The notes under the pieces are model-generated. The model made no database searches and was not told the DNA's origin. It was given only the letters and a program-made list of their open reading frames with translations. The position numbers and the translations under genes are program-made. Shown here one piece after another: positions 46,973 through 61,400 of a DNA stretch of 64,000 nucleotides. The DNA comes from Ascaris suum. Taxonomy: Eukaryota > Nematoda > Chromadorea > Rhabditida > Ascarididae. Every line of letters starts with the position of its first letter. Positions within the stretch are counted from its first letter, which is position 1. Location: NCBI GenBank assembly GCA_013433145.1, contig CM024177.1, positions 4,304,110 through 4,368,109 of the forward strand, read 5' to 3'.

Positions 46973-49900
46973 CCTGCACCTTTATAATGTGCCACCCAAG
47001 CGCCCTATCTGTAACAAGTTTTTTAACGAAATCTATCACACAGTTTCAGAGTTCTAACGATTGTATATGCAAAATAATGCGTTTATATTATGGATTATGC
47101 ATAACAAATATGAATTAGATCAGCGAATTCTAAGCGACTGACGACTTCCAGTGATAACCTTCAACCCGCACCTCACCTCCCTCCCAGTAACGTCGTTTCA
47201 GTCTTTTACTTACATATAACTCAAGCAGCCGGGCTCGACAGTTACCTTACGCCGCAGCCTGCAAATAAAGTAAACACATTCGATCCGTATCAAAATTCCG
47301 ACATACAGATTTCTGTTGTTTTCGTTCATCCCAACTATCCTGCAGATAGTGAATTTAACGCATGCAAAGCGATCCCATACTACTCTTGCAAAAATCATAC
47401 AGAAACTCGTATCTTCGAGTAGGTGAGCTGCTTCCTGCAAAAGCAATCCCAGACTCCCTTCACGTGTTAAAAGACGTGAAGCACGAGTGAAGGAAGGGAG
47501 GGGGAACAGCAGCAGAAGGGGGAACAGCAGCGGATATAAGTCTAAGCGAGAGAACGCTATTAGACTATTGGAACATTACACAAATTGTTGCGAGCTTTTT
47601 TTCGGCAACTGCTTAATAAATCGTGGATAAAAAACTGTTGCATCTCCATCAAACAGGAAATAATGGTGATAAAAAGGATTTCAGACGGAGCAAAAAACGA
47701 CGCCCGCCACAGTGTCAAAACGAGGAGGAAAACAAGGCACTCGACATTCTCGCATCAACTTACAGATATATTGGCCTACGAAATGTGGGTGTTATGTGAG
47801 TTGAGATAAAATGCCAGAATTTGAATTATTCAAGAGGAAACTGGGCCAGAAAATTTAGGAAAATAAATGGGAACAAACGCCACACGGTTGGCACGGTACG
47901 CGTTTTTGCCAGTGCGGTAATGAAATCGACCGGCTTCGTTACTTGCCAACAAATAATAAAACGTGCATCAACGGGCTCCACTTTTTTCTGTGAAATGCGC
48001 TCAAATTTTTTGACATCTTTTAAACCGTCAATGACTTTTCAAAGTCGAATCAGCTGCAAACTCGGTGTAGCAATTCCACATATCGCGTAAGTTACATCGA
48101 TCAGCTTTCGACGCTCTCGATTCAGCGATTCACACATATACGCAAACAAAAGCGCAGACGCAAGATCGCCACAATGCGCTTTCCGGTACGCAAATTCGCC
48201 AAATACATATAACATAACCGCCCACACAATAAATAGGCTCTTCGTTGAGACTATAAAATAAAGGTATAACACAATCACCGGATGAATTTTTCCAGTTTCT
48301 GGAAAAAAGAGGGCAAAAATAGGGCAAGTGAGCGGTCCAAATACGCCTTCAGCGATCCCACCACATCGACGATCAAACAAAAAACTCGTGGAATGTGCTT
48401 CGAATGACCGCGACACTCCGTGATGATGAGATGGCAATACGCGACGCGTTGGTGACATGCAGTCCGCACGTGAGCTACCGGCTGCATTCGGCCGCCGCTC
48501 GCACCATCGTTTGTCAATAATGTTGCTGCCGATGGCGCCCGCATGTGCACGCCGTTTCGGTTCATTTGTGAGCTGCTCTCACTCAACAGCTTCTGGCTAA
48601 CTGGTGATGGTGTCGAAGGACAACTAAACAGCACTAGCCGGTTAAACAGGAACGGAAGTCTACCGTCCACTCTTCATCCTGACTATGACAACGACAAATC
48701 CCTTTTCTGTTATCACTTAGTGCCACCTTATCCCTGCAGCGGAAAATTTCCTTTCAGGAGTCGCTTATAACATTAGAATATTTTCCGGAAGTGTTCACCT
48801 TTGACAACGTAATCCTCACCGCCTCGTTTATCATAAAAACATTTTTTGCTTCCATTGTATTTCGCATTTGCACGTTGAAACCACCTCCTAGCAAAAATGC
48901 CTTGAAGAAAGCGGATTAGACGAAATATTTCAGGATAAAACCACACAACATATCGACAAATGAAGTGTTCGTGTCTGGGAAAGCTATGTTAAACGAATTT
49001 TTCGCGACGAATACCCGTGCACCGCATTTCTGTCATGATACCTCCTCAGGTTCTATTCATAGAAACAGAGTGCTGGCTTCAGATCACCAAAAACGGTAAA
49101 CTGTCTAACTTGAAGGATTTTAAAACTGCAAAAGGCAACAGCTGCGAAACAGCAAAGCGGCGTAAAGAGTGATGTTGAATATACAAATACAAATACTCCA
49201 AAAGAAGCATCCTAACGGTATAAGCAAACCTAATATTTGTTTTGACGATAAGCGGATAAAAATTGAGCTAAGAGAGTTTAAGTTGTCGAGACAATGCCAA
49301 GTTTACTGCAATCGCGCTCACTGTTTCGCAGCAAGACACCTGTTCTAGCCGCATGAATCATCGACGGCGAATGAACGCGACGCACACTGCAACGAGGGCA
49401 TTTCATGAGCTACCTAGAACCTTGGATTGATCATTGCAGCAGCAAAAAAGAAGAAAACTGTTAAAATCTATTTATACGTTTGCATTCATACACTCCACGT
49501 GCGTTCTCCTCTTTGCGAGGTGTTAAAATAAATAAAAAATAAATGAAAAATAAGCAAATAAACAAAAAAAGCTAAGAAAAACTCAACGAGATTCTAATTT
49601 TTTCAGCACGAATATCTAGTACAACTAGCATATCACAGCTCACGCAGAAATGCTTATGCAGATAGGCAATCTCCATTTTGATGTAATTGGATGAAATATT
49701 GCGTCACTTGGCGCCGAACTGCTTTTCAAAACGATCTAATCCTCCCGAATTTCCCTGCCCATACTTAAATCTCACAAAAGCGTCGTTTCTTAGTGGCCGT
49801 TTTGCAATGAGGAATAAAACATTCATTCTCTGCATGAATTTCAATTGCAACTCAATAATCACCCTCGAGTTTGTAAATAACACCTGAGAGCAACTACCCA

Positions 49901-52481
49901 AAAGCATCTAAGAAAGCTGAACTTGAAAACGTGCCAGCAAGAGACTATTACCGAACATTATTTTTAATGCACCCAAATGGAGAGGCATATCTGCTGTTAA
50001 GTGCAAACTTGGCACGTAGTTCACGATGGTCCAATGTGTGCTGCGTTGATATTTGTCCCACACTCATGTCCAAATCATAAATTTCCAATCCAATTCAATG
50101 CATTTAAATGCCTATTTCACGCAGCCCTAACCCACTCGGCAAGGTTATCTCTCTACCGTTACAATGAGCAGACGAACATTAACAGAAGCTCAAGAACATT
50201 AATTTGCATATCGGCGACTCGTAAAGAAATAACCCAAACGTGACACAGCGGTGACTTAAAATACGATCTGCAAATTACTATAAAAACAGCGATTTCGACC
50301 GTCTCGTTAATTAAGCGACTCGAGTTCAGCAATACTCACACTAATAATTCCAAACTATAAAGGTACGCGTAGTAATTTACTCACAACAGTTTTAGAGGTA
50401 GACACACAGTGATAGAGAGCACGGAGAGAGAGAAAGACAGAACGAGAGGACACGAAATGATATTTCCTTTCGAATGCAAAAAGCAAAGATAAGCGCACCG
50501 CCACTGTCATTCAGAACTCATACCAGCAACTGCGATCACAACCTGAAATAACTGAAGGTTAGCCCTCAATCCGCAGTTTGAGTTAGATCTTGTCCCAGCC
50601 GAAAAGTAAGTTCTGCCCCAGAAGGGAATAGGTTCAGTCCGTTTCCATACAGCTGCAGCTTAAATCGCCTCTCTTCTGCAAGGTCTCAGCATTGCCACTT
50701 CGTGCAAGCGTACCGGACCCCAACGCCTTTTGCATTTCGTGACTATCAAACTCCTTATCGGTGCTACCAATTCACTGATGGTCCATAAAGCGCACTGTGC
50801 CGCTTCTTGATGTAACGCACAGGATATGCGCAATTATAGGTGATATAATTTAATGCTGGTGATTTATCAGATTAACATGGCTTGCTAGTTAAATTTGTGG
50901 CCAACCTAAAAGCTGAACAAACCACCAAGCACTTTGATGTGCAACTCACAGAGGTGCTAATTCACCGTAAGTGGTCTGTAGCCTCATGATTCAATAAAAT
51001 GACATCACTTCGTCAATTCCGCTAAAACTTTGCTATTTACTAGATTCAGCGACGAAAAGGTACAGCGTGAATGAACCGCTGTTAACCCAATCAGAGCAAT
51101 GGCAGACTCGATCTCGCTGAAAGTTTCGTTTCGCCAATATCTAGAAAGTCATAGGTCCGGCATTCTACAGTTAATTTTGTCGCGTACTGTAACATCAACT
51201 AATCCGAAAGGATTTTGTAATGACTGGTAAGCGGGTAGCGGGAGGGTAACGGACGAGGATTTGAGAGAACTTCGACCACTGGAAGCAAGAAGTATAAATA
51301 CTGAATCAAGTCGACATCTTTGAATCAAATTCAATCGGTTTTGAATATTTTGCATCATAAAATTTAGGAAATAACAAACACTGGTCGTCGCACAACGTCC
51401 CTATAGAATGCAGAAAAAGTGCTAAATAAAAATAGGTGCTGTATTGCAGCGATGCACAAATGAAGCACTCCGCCAAGAGGCTCATCGCACCAACAGAAAA
51501 CGTTTTCTTTAAAAACATCCAACATTAAAAAAATTTTCAACGCACAGCGTAATAAGTGGAAAAAATGGCATTAAAAACACCAAACAACGATAAACGAGAC
51601 GCATTTTTCACACAAAAATAACAAAGAATAACACAGAGGTACTCTTCATCTCCCCTTCTCCTTTCTCCACCTGTGACTTTTCAATAGCTCCGTTATAGTA
51701 AACTGGAAAAAGAAACATCAGAAAAAGAAATAACGCTTTTCTACCGCTGAAATGCCGGAAAGAAAGTCGCTCAAACAACATTAAATAAGCGCAAAGGCGC
51801 AAAAACCTTATTGCTTTCAAATCTGCACATTGCAAGTGTACACATTTTCACGCTTATCGTCTTGTGAAAAAAATCCAAAAAACACCAATAAGAACATATC
51901 AACAATAAATATAAACCAAAGTGGATCAAACAACAGTTGAGAACACCTCGACCACATTCAACGTAATTCGTAAGCACACAACGCATAAATGATTCTAATG
52001 CGTTTCTGAATTCAACAATCATACACCACAATATTCCCTCGTTTTAGAACATACACTGTTCCTTTTAAAAACATAGCTCCTCTCCTCAGCACCCACCATA
52101 ACACATACTGTGCCACTTTAGCACTGCCACTCTGCTGAAATTGTGAACTGACCTTTAAGACCCTTTGCTTTAGGTGATAACCGTAAGTCATGTCTATTAA
52201 TAAGAGATCTGCATCAAATAGGGCTCTCTGGGAAAATGCGTAATTAAACTTCAGCTATTAACTTATAATTCATTCAGAGTCGATAAAAACATGCAGCGAC
52301 CATCACCTCTAAGTTTCTTTTATTTTCCTCTGCTATAAAATTTTCCCTCATTGGAAACACCTAAAAATCGCCGCGAAATTTCATGAAGTTCGAGAACATT
52401 GACTGATAACACCACCGATCACCTCAAAATGCCATGTTTACGAAACAGAAAACAAGAATTGAAAGACAGCCGCCAACATCA
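46973..52481. other. Gap between Flower and MED14; no supported gene
   Basis: This 5.5 kb contains the Flower promoter and the MED14 3' UTR. Two overlapping minus-strand ORFs (48039-48458, 48275-48670) have some apolar stretches but no recognisable motif or splice pattern. A-rich simple sequence lies at 49525-49575. I see nothing else to annotate. Confidence 0.5.
52319..52324 (-). terminator. Likely polyadenylation signal of MED14
   Basis: TTTATT on the plus strand reads AATAAA on the minus strand, about 160 nt after the MED14 stop. Confidence 0.5.
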
Positions 52482-55400
52482 TTAAGCAGGCACAGTCCTT
52501 GAGTGCATAAAGTTATGGGCCAATGCATGCACAGCTGGCCACAATGAACGCTCGTTGAGGCGTGCATATTTCTCAGAGATGGTCCCCAATAACTGGTTGA
52601 TACCACTCGCATCCTCTTCTCCTGCCCCTCCTCGACGCATCACCGAATTCCTTCAATTAAATAATTCACTCATCAATGTACCCAAAACTTATGCTAAGCA
52701 GTGTGGGGGCACAGAAAAAGGTATGACAGTTGGTTCTATCACCCGTTCGATAGTGATCCGAAAGAGAGAGCGATTAGGTAAGTTATTCACCTCGCTGTGT
52801 CTTCATAATACGTCGATTACGACGCCTCACACAATAATTCAGTAATCTCTCAATGCAAAGCCTTCTTCACAGTGATATGAACTGCCGACGACCGAATGCA
52901 TGAGACAAAAACAAGATTCACTTACAACACTATGTTACACTCGAGCTCGAATTAATCGCTTCTCATCTAGTATCCTTGAATATTTTGATCTCGTTGGATC
53001 GCAAACTCACTCATATTATGGAGGGACGTAAAAGGAGGAAAAGGATTCATTGCAAATGCATACGTTTGAGTGTTATAAATGAGTTGTATGAGGTGCTTTG
53101 ATGCATCAGCATTCCTTTCGTTCGGATCATGTCGCGTTGCTCGAAGGCAAAGCTGCAAAATAGCACCTTTGCACTCTTATAAAAAAAATAGAACAGAACA
53201 TTAATATTGCAGTTATCATCAGCACTGACCAATTTGCACAAATGGTCACGAGTCCGCTCGCGGCTCAGTCCTATTCTTCATTTCGAACAAACAGTTACAA
53301 GGGAACATTACAAAAGAAGGACGAAACCCACTAGAATGAGAACGCTGACGTTGGTCTGGTCGATGACGATGCCCAAAGACAGACGTGCACGTGGGTTCGA
53401 CCCCTCATGACTCCATACCGTTAACTGTAACGATGGTCTCCAAGGGCTGTCCTCTGTCCATTCCTTAAATATTCATTATGCCTTTGAAAGTTCTCGTAAG
53501 CCCTCATGCAAGGCAATGACATTTGTTTTTGGAAGCAGAACGGGTAGAGAATGTTGGAGAGGGAAGGAAGGGGATGTGGGACTTTACTTAACAATCACGT
53601 AGGACTTCATGCAACGGTAAGGCTAGAGATCACCTAGCAATACTATTCAAAAAGGTACTGCAATTTGAAAAACTTCTGCACCTAAATGCGCACTAAAACT
53701 GCTGGGTGCGCAATTCATATTTTAAATTAACTCCAATAATACATCTGTGTATATTGTTCAATAAACAAACCATCTGCGCATTCATGATTTTGGCCATAGC
53801 CGAGAATGCACCGGGTACGGCGAGCCTGCATGCGTTTATGAAAGAGACCAACGCCAGCTCATTGCCTAACCGAGCAACGCATCGCTCGAAATAACGCTCA
53901 GCTATTCGTATGTCCATCATTGGTGGAATCTCCTCGCCCTCTGCAAGAAAAAAATCACTTTAAAGTAGGAATATTTACAACTGAAAACTTGAGACTGAAA
54001 TTTCATGAAGTCAACCAAGCTTGCATAAAAGCCAAAGCTGTCACCTTACAAAATGACACATACAAAACGATTGAAAATAAGCCACATAAGCCCTATGCCA
54101 CGTGCAATGACTATAGGAGATAGAATTCCCCGTTGATATAGAACATACAAAGGCCAAGATTAACCACATTAGCATCAACCTCTCTCAAAGCGAAATTCAT
54201 TGGCTTAATTCTAATGCAAAAATGAATTAGACTTCCGCAGCAAACAAATTTACATCGATATATTCATAAATTGCCTTTGCATATTTGTGATTAACATGAA
54301 CTCAGCCGTTTCGCATTGGTTACTATGCACTCAGTTCTGAACGGGCTCCGAACAGACTCTTAGCTCCGTCCTACCAAGCCGCTCGCTCAGCATCACGACG
54401 AGGAAAGTGGGGCTGAGCCCGACTCCGCTGTTATGTGGAACGACAACTCGTCAGCACCTGGCAGACAGAAGAGGAGCCTAAGCCCTTACCTTCGCGCGAT
54501 CGCAGGACTTCTAGCGGAAGCAATCAAATGGCCTGCAGATAATTAACACAAATAATAACTGACACAACTAATTAACATAACCGTACGCTCAATTGTTACA
54601 TCAACTGCTACATGCTAACCAAATAACTTCCAATCTTTGTTTACAATTTTCATTCCTTAAGAAAGGCCTCTTAATAATGTAACCAAAAAACTTTTAAGAA
54701 ATGTACCAAAATCAAGTTTGAGCTTCAGAGTCATCGTCTCCTCATCGAGATGTATGTGGAATGTGACGATGAACGGATCATGCTTCATATTGGGAGGTGC
54801 TGCACCCATCACGGATACTCGAATACTTTCTGGCGTAACGGAGAGATGTCTGAACTGTACGACAGGATGTGCACCTGAGCCACGATGTTCTCGACGATAG
54901 CCCTCTAATGCAGGTCCCAGACGAGAGAGATAGGACAACGCAAACAGATACTCTTCTAATGGGCAGACGCCTGAAACACTTCTTCAGTACACCTACGCAT
55001 ATCGAGAGATACGTTAAAAATCGCCTCTCCTTTATAAATACATCACCCGAACAACCTTCTGAAGGCAATTGAAGTGATCACTTCTCAAGCACTCAAGAGC
55101 AAATCCCTTCCACCAAGCAGAATGCCTCGCAAAATTTGACGGCCATCATACGAAACAATCCTTATGGCAGTCATACAACAAGATCGCGCATCACATTGTT
55201 CCATATAAAATGAAAGACATTCTTATCCCACCGAATCAAATACATCAACGCAACACAACGCACCACATTCATTGATAGAGGTCATTCGTTGTAGAGCATT
55301 ATGATCAATAAGGATCGGCGCCCTCGAGTGCGACGAATGTTCCGAAGGTATGCAACGTAACGGGAAGCCTCTGATTCGGCGGGTGGCACTGATAACGACA

Positions 55401-58400
55401 TATGTGACATAGGCGACGCGACGATTCGTGACGCTGGAGAACGACCCATCTATAATCGCCATCCATGATTCCCAATGCAGCATAACCAAAATTTTAAATC
55501 TCGATCATAACAGCAAATTTTTTCAGTCAAATCATCACCTGCTTCCGACACCAAACTCGTCAGCTTCAATGCAAAGCTCAAGAAATTTCAGAATCTTGCA
55601 GAATCACCGATCAATTCAAACATCGCTCAATTTGAATCAACCACAACATCACGGCACCTATGTGATTCATCACCCTATACATATTTCACAACATATGCTC
55701 ACAAAATTTTAATGCAACCCTCTTATAAATAATCGCTTTATTATCGCACATAACCCGCACTTCTAAATCTATTTCCTCAGAGCCACAAAAACATCTTCGA
55801 AAAAGGGAACCTGATGTGGTGGCAATGAACTCGGTCCTGATGGAGACCGCATCCAACTCAAGTTACCCGGTGAACGCTCCTCATGTGCTATGCGCAACTC
55901 ATGCCTGCAAATCCATTGTTTCAAATAACACAAAGCACCATATTAGTCCCATACAATTTAAGGGATACAATCGAACATTACGAAAATAACATCTTTAAAA
56001 GTGCTTCAATAATTACTAATCAACTTAATAAAGCTTCAACAATAATCCCAACAATAATCGTATTACGGGTATAAACTTTCGATACGGAGCACTCACTCAC
56101 TGAACTCCTCCCGAACATAAAATTCCCGTCGAAATAGTAGCAAAAAACATCAGACATGGTTCTTTCATTTTAGCTAATGTGGTAAGAGAGACGAGCGTGT
56201 TTATATACGCTTTGATAACAGTGTAGTGCAATGCAAAATAACAAGGTTAGAAAAGCGTACGTGACAAATCTGCTGCAGAAAGTGTGCAATCGGTAAGCGG
56301 TGGGCGTACTTCGTGCACAATCCCTCACTGCAACGCGTGATCCACTTAACAAGAGGAACTCAAGCTCTATTGGACCGTACACCAATCGAATCGTCAGCTC
56401 ATCCACAACCAATAAACTCGCCTGAAAATCCCCCATAAAAGTCTTTTTCAAACCGACTGTACATGCGTACACATACAAACGAATGTTACATGTGCGAGTA
56501 TGTAAAAATAACCTACAGAAGAAGAATTGCTCGTCAAGATAATGAAATATTACATAGTTCCATACGGCATTCCCGAGTTACAACCAATTCAGGCATGACT
56601 TTCTGCAGTTCTCAACTATCTTTCTAAGAACTGCTTCATGAAAAATTACTGCATTATCTCACAGGTATGATCCGACAGGTGGCACTAAGTGGAAGCATAA
56701 AAAAGGAAAGGGTCGGGTCAGGCCATATTTTCCAAAGCTAGAAACCACGACCCAGAGTAATTGATATGCTTCCCCATAGCAGTCGGCCACACCGGGAAGC
56801 TAAAACATGCCAGACTGAAGTACAAAAAAGAAAGTTCTTATAAGCAGAAAGTGACACCTGCAAAGAAACTGGCAGAGACGAATCAGCGCACAGCATCTGC
56901 GAGTAGGCACGTAACGACTGCAGCTTAATTTTGGTGAAGGCATGCAGTGATGAAAGTGGAGCGACCGTCTCTATCAGATACTGCATCAGCTCGGTTAAAG
57001 AGCGTCGTCGATTGAGATTCTCTTGAAGACGGTCCTTGAGTAGCATATGTGGATTCCATTGACTAAAACCATTCCACATGTTCATATAAAATTCTCCTAT
57101 ATATCTTTTTTTTAAAACCATCCTAAGCTACTCATCTCTGAGCTTCTGAAAGTCAATGCATAATAAACAAGCGCAGATATATAGATAACTATCAATACCA
57201 CTAAACGTTCAAATGAACATTAAATATACAGAATAAAACAGGCTAGAAAAAAGCCAAGTTGAAGGAGGAAGTGAAGAGACTAACGTTGGTCGCTCTGGCT
57301 CAATGGAGAGCGTCTTTGCATTAGCGATCGCCCGATTCGGGCCGATACCAAACGTGAGGTAAAAATATTGCTTCGGATTCGCATTTTTCATCATCCTCCA
57401 CGACACGAACATCAACTGATCTCGTTGTGCCCCATAAGCAATCACCAGCTTATGATAAGTAAAAGCGGTAATCTAAAACACCTCGCGTTGAAGGTACGCA
57501 CGGATGCAGTGGATTCTATGCCCTATTACATAACACTTTAGAAACCTTATGAAGGGATATAATCAGAAGTTTCACCTTCACGCACCTCAGCCTAAGCATC
57601 TAAAACACACTCCAACAGGGATACAGCGAGCCAATACCATCATAACAATTAATTCAAAATTCACCTGCATAACTCGGCACATTTGTGAGTCTGTTTCTCA
57701 GCTGTGACAAGGTAAAGCCTCAGATTGCTTCGGTGACATGTCTATGGAAGCGCCAATAATTCGATAAAACGTGTGTGTATTAAGAGCGCCCATGTGGGCA
57801 AAACAAGTATCTACTGTTGAATGTTACATTCTTCTACCACCAAAGAAAAAATCAAGAAAGAAAAATAAGTCGGAACTGAAAGAATTCATACGCAGCACAA
57901 TTTGTGGTAGTGAGCATAATATGCGACAGCAAAGTTTTTGACGACATCGTGCATGTGTGAAAAGGCAATCATACGATCGATCATATTCTGTGAGACGCTA
58001 TCCGCTGTATTCGTCGACGTCACACTCACTCCTCCACTGCTGTGAATTTCGAGCACCGACGTCTTCGTCTTGAAATAGTACTTTTATTTGTGATCATACC
58101 GCTTTTTCAGTCATTAGGAACACTGACGTTAAGCGATCACAATTCAACTACTCATCCATCCCTTCCATTCTATTGTAAGTTACTATGCCGAGTAAGCATT
58201 CTGCATTCTTCCTCTCCACCACACTTCAATTCTCTAAGTAACCAACTACTCGTCTAATCTTTCTACCACCCTACTGGCGAAACGTGAAAACTATGTCTAC
58301 GATCGGCATCTGAACGCGTGAAATTCCGTCCTCCAGAAAAAGCTCTGTACATACGAGAAAGAATATAGCAAGCAATATCAGAGCACATTTTAGCTCAATA

Positions 58401-61400
58401 TGAGGAATTTGCCAGAAAAACAGAATAGCGGATACCTTATATGCACCAGGCGATAAATGACTATGAGCAAAACCCGAACAGATTAGAGTAGCATTTATTT
58501 TAAACGTTAACAACTGTTTGGTGCAATTCGTTTTCATCTCCCACCCTCCACCTGTAGCACTCGCAGTAAACCTTTTTGAAAACTGAATGACGAGAAAACA
58601 ATTAAAAACCAGCTATTTTATTCAGTCAGCTATAAAGACATGCTCAAACTCGTGAGTCTATAAAAGACACGCAACAGAATAAAATCTTACTCTCAGCGGT
58701 TTATGAGCATATCGTGAATGATAGAAATCGGCAACAAGAGGTACATCGACGACAGTGTGTTCAAATGGCCAAATAACTCGTGTGCGCGTATCAAGCCGCA
58801 GAACACACCTCACCACCGAGGCCAAAAAACTGCTCGAAGCGGTTGATACTGCACTCGAGAAACTATAAAACATTCGACCTGAGGCACAGCAGTGAACGTT
58901 AATGCTCATACAACCATGAAGTTGAAGTCCGACTTCTAGGGCACTACGGGTTCCCAATCTAACAGCCATTTGGACCTGCCCATCAAATGCCTAGCTCAGT
59001 GAGTAAGACATTCCACTTAGAAGGCAAGAAATTTGGGTTCGAATCCCCATGCGTATAGGACTTTCCGTTATTCTCCTTTTAGGTACATTCCCCTTAAAAG
59101 ATTCTATAAGAAATATGATGACGCTCATGAAATAGCGCTTCAAAGGAAAATTCTGTGAAGTAGAAAACAATGCACTCAGCAATCTGAAGCTGAGACATTC
59201 TGTGAAACAGAAAACAACGCACTCAGTAATCTGAAGCATGAGACCGCCGACAGTGGGTTCTGCAACAAGTGGTCGATACTTGACACCACGTCGATCGAGC
59301 TCTTCGCATATCCTCATAAACGAGAGTCGATCGTCGATTGTAGCCACCGACGACGTCAACTGTTTTGTGTTACCCAGCCATCGACTACGCTGAAACGATC
59401 TCTGACTACCGTACTTCTTGCACTACTAAAGCCTGCCGAATACCAGTAAAACAGTCAGGAAATGCAAAAATTGTGACGCTCTGCAAATCTCAGGTATTTC
59501 GATTCAGAATCATCTGCAGCACGTAAATGTGACAATCATTGTAATGTGCGATATGTTAGTTCAACAATAATGTAAGCGAGGAATGAATGTCAAGGAGTAA
59601 AGATACGAAAGGGAACCAACCTTGGCGGGCGGGGGAGAGTCATCTCCGTGATTTGCATAAAAGTTGGAGGTGGGTGCCGAGGTGAGAGTCTGTGATGGGT
59701 GCATGCGAACCAAATTCATTTTGCCCTCCACATTTGACAATAAATAGATATCGATCTCCACACCGCGTACCTCGCATGGTACAAAACACACTATCTACAA
59801 AAAGATTCACATTAGCTAACCTTGGATTGTCATTTCCACTTTTAAAGTTCTACTGGCTCATAGGGGTTCTGCTATAGTGGTCATCGCCGACAGCGCTGTG
59901 ATGGTCATCACCGATCACAGAATCACCGCCACCGGCAAACATGATGACAACCGCCGGTGATGTCTCGTGATAAGATATTCGCGAGATTTTAACGTACTAT
60001 GAAAGCTGAAACGTAAACAGAGGTGGCGACATATTGTCCAAAAAAATTTACCTAAAAGCGGGCACAACCTTTATGAAGAGTGCTACGTCAGCCACAAAAA
60101 CCAAATGCCTAATGGCAAATGAAGCTGTTAGTGTTAGCGATGATGACGTAGCGTTTCTATACAGAGGGATATCTTCTAACTGAAGATACTTGGTTCACTC
60201 ACAAATCTGTGAGTATCGAGAGATTTAAAGCATATTTAATCCACTTTCGTTTGTAAAGCAATCATTCACCTAGAATGCTTCACGCTAAAAAACCCAGTAA
60301 GTTATAAAAAAGCTGGGAAAAGCTCGTTTCCAGTAAAAAATCCACCTGAAATGAAAATGGATTCTAGCAGTGACTTCAACTGCCACCCCCAGCAATACCG
60401 GCCAAAAATCAATCACAACCTGATTCAACCCACTGAAGTAAATGCAGTTGGGAGTGTGAAGTATTCGCTCTTTGCCAACTCTAATGCAGTGAGTGTGAAG
60501 TATAGCAGATGCTGTTGACATTTACGGAAATAAGCTAGCTAAATCATCACAGCTTACAATCGTCTTATCGTAATAAAATAATGACAGAACTTTAACAGAT
60601 TCAACGACACGGTATTTGTCCACTACAAACAATCCTCAGCGCTAGAGCAAGCTAAACAGAGAACGACTAAACAAAGTTGTGCTATCATAAACAAAGACCT
60701 ACCAGAAAATAGGAGTCCTCTCTGATGAACTGCAGACATATCCGATCAGGTGGCATCGACTGCATGTTTGATAGATGCACTTTCATTAAACTCTCGGCAA
60801 CAATTCGCACCGGAAGCGGCGCCACGGCCTTTCGATAGCGCTCCACCATTACGAGAATCCTTTATGCAAATTTTTATTCATACCTCAATAATACCTAAAT
60901 GATAAACGCTCAACTCTGATTAGTCTTTAATACACCGGAAAACGTCTCATTTCCACCACTATCGAAAAAATCTGTGTGGACTAGAAATAATATAGAAATC
61001 CCTCTCATCCACCCTCATCTTCCCTTCTTTTCCATTACCCTCATCCTTGTGAAGGCATGGCTGCGTGTAATTGTCGAAATAAACATATGAATGTTTTAAA
61101 GCGCAGTTTTTAGTATTCTTATTGAAATTTCGTCCAAAAGTCATGATATGCGAGGGGCAAAATATAGTACGGGTAACAGCAAACCTGAGCCTAGAGAGAA
61201 GTTTCGAGATCGCAGGTAAAGGTGCGCAATCGTTGAGCAATTGTTCGAGGTCGCGAAGTTCCTGACGTGAGCCTTTAAGTGTCAACCTTGCGTCACGCTT
61301 CTAATTACAGCATCAGAAAACACGTGATACAGAAGGAGAAAAGTCAGCTTAAAGCGTTAGCATTACTGATGGCCTCATATATCTGCTTCAGACACAATCC

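Noticed and set aside
48039..48670. Two overlapping minus-strand ORFs (139 and 131 codons) with apolar stretches
   Set aside because: They overlap each other in different frames, show no family resemblance and no consistent splice sites; chance explains the length.
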